Below, in pieces: positions 61,698 to 64,000 of a stretch of DNA of 64,000 bases; the stretch's first letter is position 1, and each line of letters opens with the position of its first letter. A program made the position numbers and the translations under genes. Source of the stretch: Bombus terrestris (Eukaryota > Arthropoda > Insecta > Hymenoptera > Apidae); contig NC_063275.1 of the NCBI RefSeq assembly GCF_910591885.1, positions 10,218,501-10,282,500 on the forward strand, read 5' to 3'. The notes below the pieces were generated by a model, which saw nothing but the letters and a program-made list of their open reading frames with translations, searched no databases and was not told the DNA's origin.

Positions 61698-64000
61698 TAT
61701 ATAACGTTATACGTTATATCGTAATTGTATATAACGTTATACGATATAACGTAATACTATATAACATGATGCGATATCTCGTAATGTTATATAACGTTAT
61801 ACGTTGTATAGTAATAGTGTATAACGTTATACGATATATCGTTATACTATATAACGTTATACGTTATATCGTTATACTATATAACGTTATACGTTATATC
61901 GTAACAGTATATAACGTTATAACTTATATCGTAATAGTATATAACGTTATACGTTGTAACGAATTACTATATAACATGATACGATATTTCGTAATGCTAT
62001 ATAACGTTATACGTTATATCGCAATAGTATATAACGTTATACGATATAACGTATTACTATGTAACGAGATATGATATATCGTAATGCTATATAACGTTAT
62101 AACTTATATCGTAATAATATATAACGTTATACGTTATATCGTAATAGTATAAAACGTTATACGTTATATCCTAATACTATATAACGCTATACGACATAAC
62201 GTAATACTATGTAACATGATACGATACATCGTAATGCTATATAACGTTATATCATGTATCGTAATAGTATATAACGTTATACGTTATATCGCAATAGTAT
62301 ATAACGTTATACGTTATATCGTTATACTATATAACGTTATACGTTATATCGTTATACTATATAACGTTATACGTTATATCGTTATACTATATAACGTTAT
62401 ACGTTATATCGTAACAGTATTTAACGTTATACGTTATATCGTAATAGTATATAACATGATACGATATATCGTATTGCTATATAACGTTATACGTTATATC
62501 GCAATAGTATATAACGTTACACGTTATATCGTAATAGTATATAACATGATACGATATATCCTAATGCTATATAACGTTACACCTTGTATCGTAATAGTAT
62601 ATAACGTTATACGCAATATCGTAACAGTATTTAACGTTATACGTTATATCGCAATAGTATATAACGTTATACGTTATATCGTAACAGTATTTAACGTTAT
62701 ACGTTATATCGTAATAGTATATAACATGATACGATATATCGTATTGCTATATAACGTTATACGTTATATCGCAATAGTATATAACGTTATACGTTATATC
62801 GTAATAGTATATAACAAGATGCGATATATACTAATGCTATATAACGTTACACCTTGTATCGTAATAATATATAACGTTATACGTAATATCGTAACAGTAT
62901 TTAACGTTATACGTTATATCGTAATACTATATAACGATTTACGTTCTAACGTAATACTATATAACGTGATACGATATATAGTAAAGCTATATAACGTTAT
63001 ACAATGTATCGTAGTAGTATATAACGTTAAACGTAATATCGCAATAGTATATAACGTTATACGTTATACCGTAACAGTATATAACGTTATACGTTATATC
63101 GCAATACCATATAACGTTATACGCTATAACGTAATATTATATAACGTGATGCGATATATCGTAATGCTATATAACGTTATACGTAATATCGTAACAGTAT
63201 TTAACGTTATACGTTATATCGTAATACTATATAACGATTTACGTTCTAACGTAATACTATACAACGATATACGTTATAACGTAATACTATATAACGTGAT
63301 ACGATATATCCTAATGCTACATAACGTTATACCTTGAATCGCAATAGTATATAACGTTATACGTTATATCGTAACAGTATTTAACGTTATACGTTATATC
63401 GTAATACTATATAACGATTTACGTTCTAACGTAATACTATACAACGATATACGTTATAACGTAATACTATATAACGTGATACGATATATCCTAATGCTAC
63501 ATAACGTTATACCTTGAATCGCAATAGTATATAACGTTATACGTTATATCGTAATTGTATATAACGTTATACGATATAACGTAATACTGTATAACATGAT
63601 GCGATATCTCGTAATGTTATATAACGTTATACGTTGTATAGTAATAGTGTATAACGTTATACGTTATATCGTAACAGTATATAACATGATACGATATATC
63701 GTAATGCTATATAAAGTTATACGTTCTAGCGCAATAGTATATAACGTTATACGATATAACGTAATACTATATAGCATGATGCGATATCTCGTAATGTTAT
63801 ATGACGTTATACGTTGTATAGTAATAGTGTATAACGTTATACGATATATCGTTATACTATATAACGTTATACGTTATATCGTTATACTATATAACGTTAT
63901 ACGTTATATCGTTATACTATATAACGTTATACGTTATATCGTAACAGTATATAACGTTATACGATATAACGTATTACTGTATAACGAGATATGATATATC
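61698..64000 (+). repeat. Distant copy of the 48.4-50.7 kb HOR segment
   Basis: Matches 48,409-50,711 at offset 13,289 (443 monomers less the one base lost at 56.26 kb) up to the window end, with scattered substitutions such as 49,967 G versus 63,256 A. The last 1.34 kb also matches about 57,950-59,290 at offset 4,710 (157 monomers). The related stretch upstream of 57,950 is shorter, consistent with loss of eight monomers there. The copy runs off the window. Confidence 0.87.

Larger units (their letters stand above)
1..64000 (+). repeat. 30-bp satellite array filling the whole window
   Basis: Every stretch of the window is a direct tandem repeat of a 30-bp monomer. Consensus head (positions 1-14) is TACGTTATATCGTA and tail (15-30) is ATAGTATATAACGTTA. 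There are 1,875 monomers of exactly 30 bp in bases 1-56,250, one 29-bp monomer, then 257 more plus 11 bp. All are in one orientation. Common variable positions are 5, 10, 12, 13, 14, 16, 17, 18, 22 and 27-30, giving a limited set of recurring monomer types: T13C (CGCAATAG), T16C with A22T (AACAGTATTT), A14T with G18C (CGTTATACTA), and GTTA to ATGA at 27-30. No unique sequence, gene, homopolymer run longer than four or mobile element interrupts it. The array continues beyond both window ends. The structure is seen directly. That it is eukaryotic heterochromatin is inferred from its length and organisation. Confidence 0.99.

Noticed and set aside
87..63994. Dozens of forward open reading frames of 60-683 codons encoding YNVIRYIVIV-like repeats
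   Set aside because: All lie in one frame of a 30-bp satellite whose length is divisible by three. Starts and stops fall at recurring monomer variants, duplication limits ignore the frames, and there is no non-repetitive domain or gene context. They are not annotated as CDS.
1..64000. CRISPR array (repeat length near 30 bp)
   Set aside because: Repeats are directly adjacent with no unique spacers, there are over two thousand of them, and no cas genes are present.
1..64000. TATA-box promoters (TATATAA in nearly every monomer)
   Set aside because: The match is a by-product of the AT-rich consensus at positions 19-25, repeated about 2,000 times with no transcription unit attached.
1..64000. 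CENP-B box or telomeric repeat
   Set aside because: No motif with the required TTCG...CGGG core of the CENP-B box is seen, and no TTAGGG or TTTAGGG type runs exist.
1..64000. Iteron-type replication origin
   Set aside because: Iterons are short clusters beside a replication gene. Here 64 kb of repeats has no gene and shows nested HOR structure typical of eukaryotic satellites.
1..64000. Open frame on the reverse strand (AAC GTT ATA TAC type frame)
   Set aside because: The consensus is open in one reverse frame, but the common C18 monomers (ATACTATAT) introduce TAG and no start codon was found, so it is another effect of periodicity.

Overview
The whole 64,000-base window is one uninterrupted array of a 30-bp tandem (satellite) repeat. 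I find no gene, RNA gene, transposon, CRISPR array or unique flanking sequence. There are about 2,133 monomers, all in the same orientation. In the phase used here (monomer position 1 = window base 1) the consensus head, positions 1-14, is TACGTTATATCGTA and the tail, positions 15-30, is ATAGTATATAACGTTA. The consensus is 77% A+T, yet every C in it lies in a CpG (three CpGs per monomer). Two short dyads dominate: a 12-bp palindrome TATAACGTTATA across each monomer junction, and a 14-bp head that is palindromic or not depending on two bases. An array of this size, homogeneity and nested structure points to a eukaryotic chromosome, probably centromeric, pericentromeric or other heterochromatin. 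The sequence alone does not allow me to name a taxon.

The monomers are diverged enough from each other to carry a barcode, so the higher-order repeat (HOR) history can be read. 1-7,440: oldest-looking, mosaic part, with a 750-bp tandem duplication at its left end and two diverged ~3.6-kb blocks. 7,441-27,450: a 10-kb segment duplicated in tandem (7,441-17,400 and 17,401-27,450), nearly identical except for an in-register 90-bp deletion in the first copy and at least two substitutions. 27,451-28,389: a short mosaic linker. 28,390-34,803: three tandem copies of a 2,130-bp (71-monomer) HOR. 28,390-45,860: these HOR units also belong to a larger ~7.9-kb superunit whose second copy carries a 150-bp deletion and a 480-bp duplication. 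45,708-55,392: a 6,300-bp unit, one full copy and one partial copy. 55,393-64,000: mosaic continuation, containing the only monomer of non-30-bp length (29 bp, 56,251-56,279) and further copies of the HOR seen at 48.4-50.7 kb.

Because 30 is divisible by three and the consensus has no stop in one forward frame, long periodic open frames appear (up to 683 codons, at 2,397-4,448) encoding variants of the decapeptide YNVIRYIVIV. I treat these as by-products of the periodicity, not genes. The sequence-level points most worth a second look are the almost perfect 30-bp register, the two-base switch that converts the 14-bp head between palindromic and inverted states, CpG saturation in AT-rich DNA, and the nested duplications whose junctions record unequal exchange always in whole monomers.
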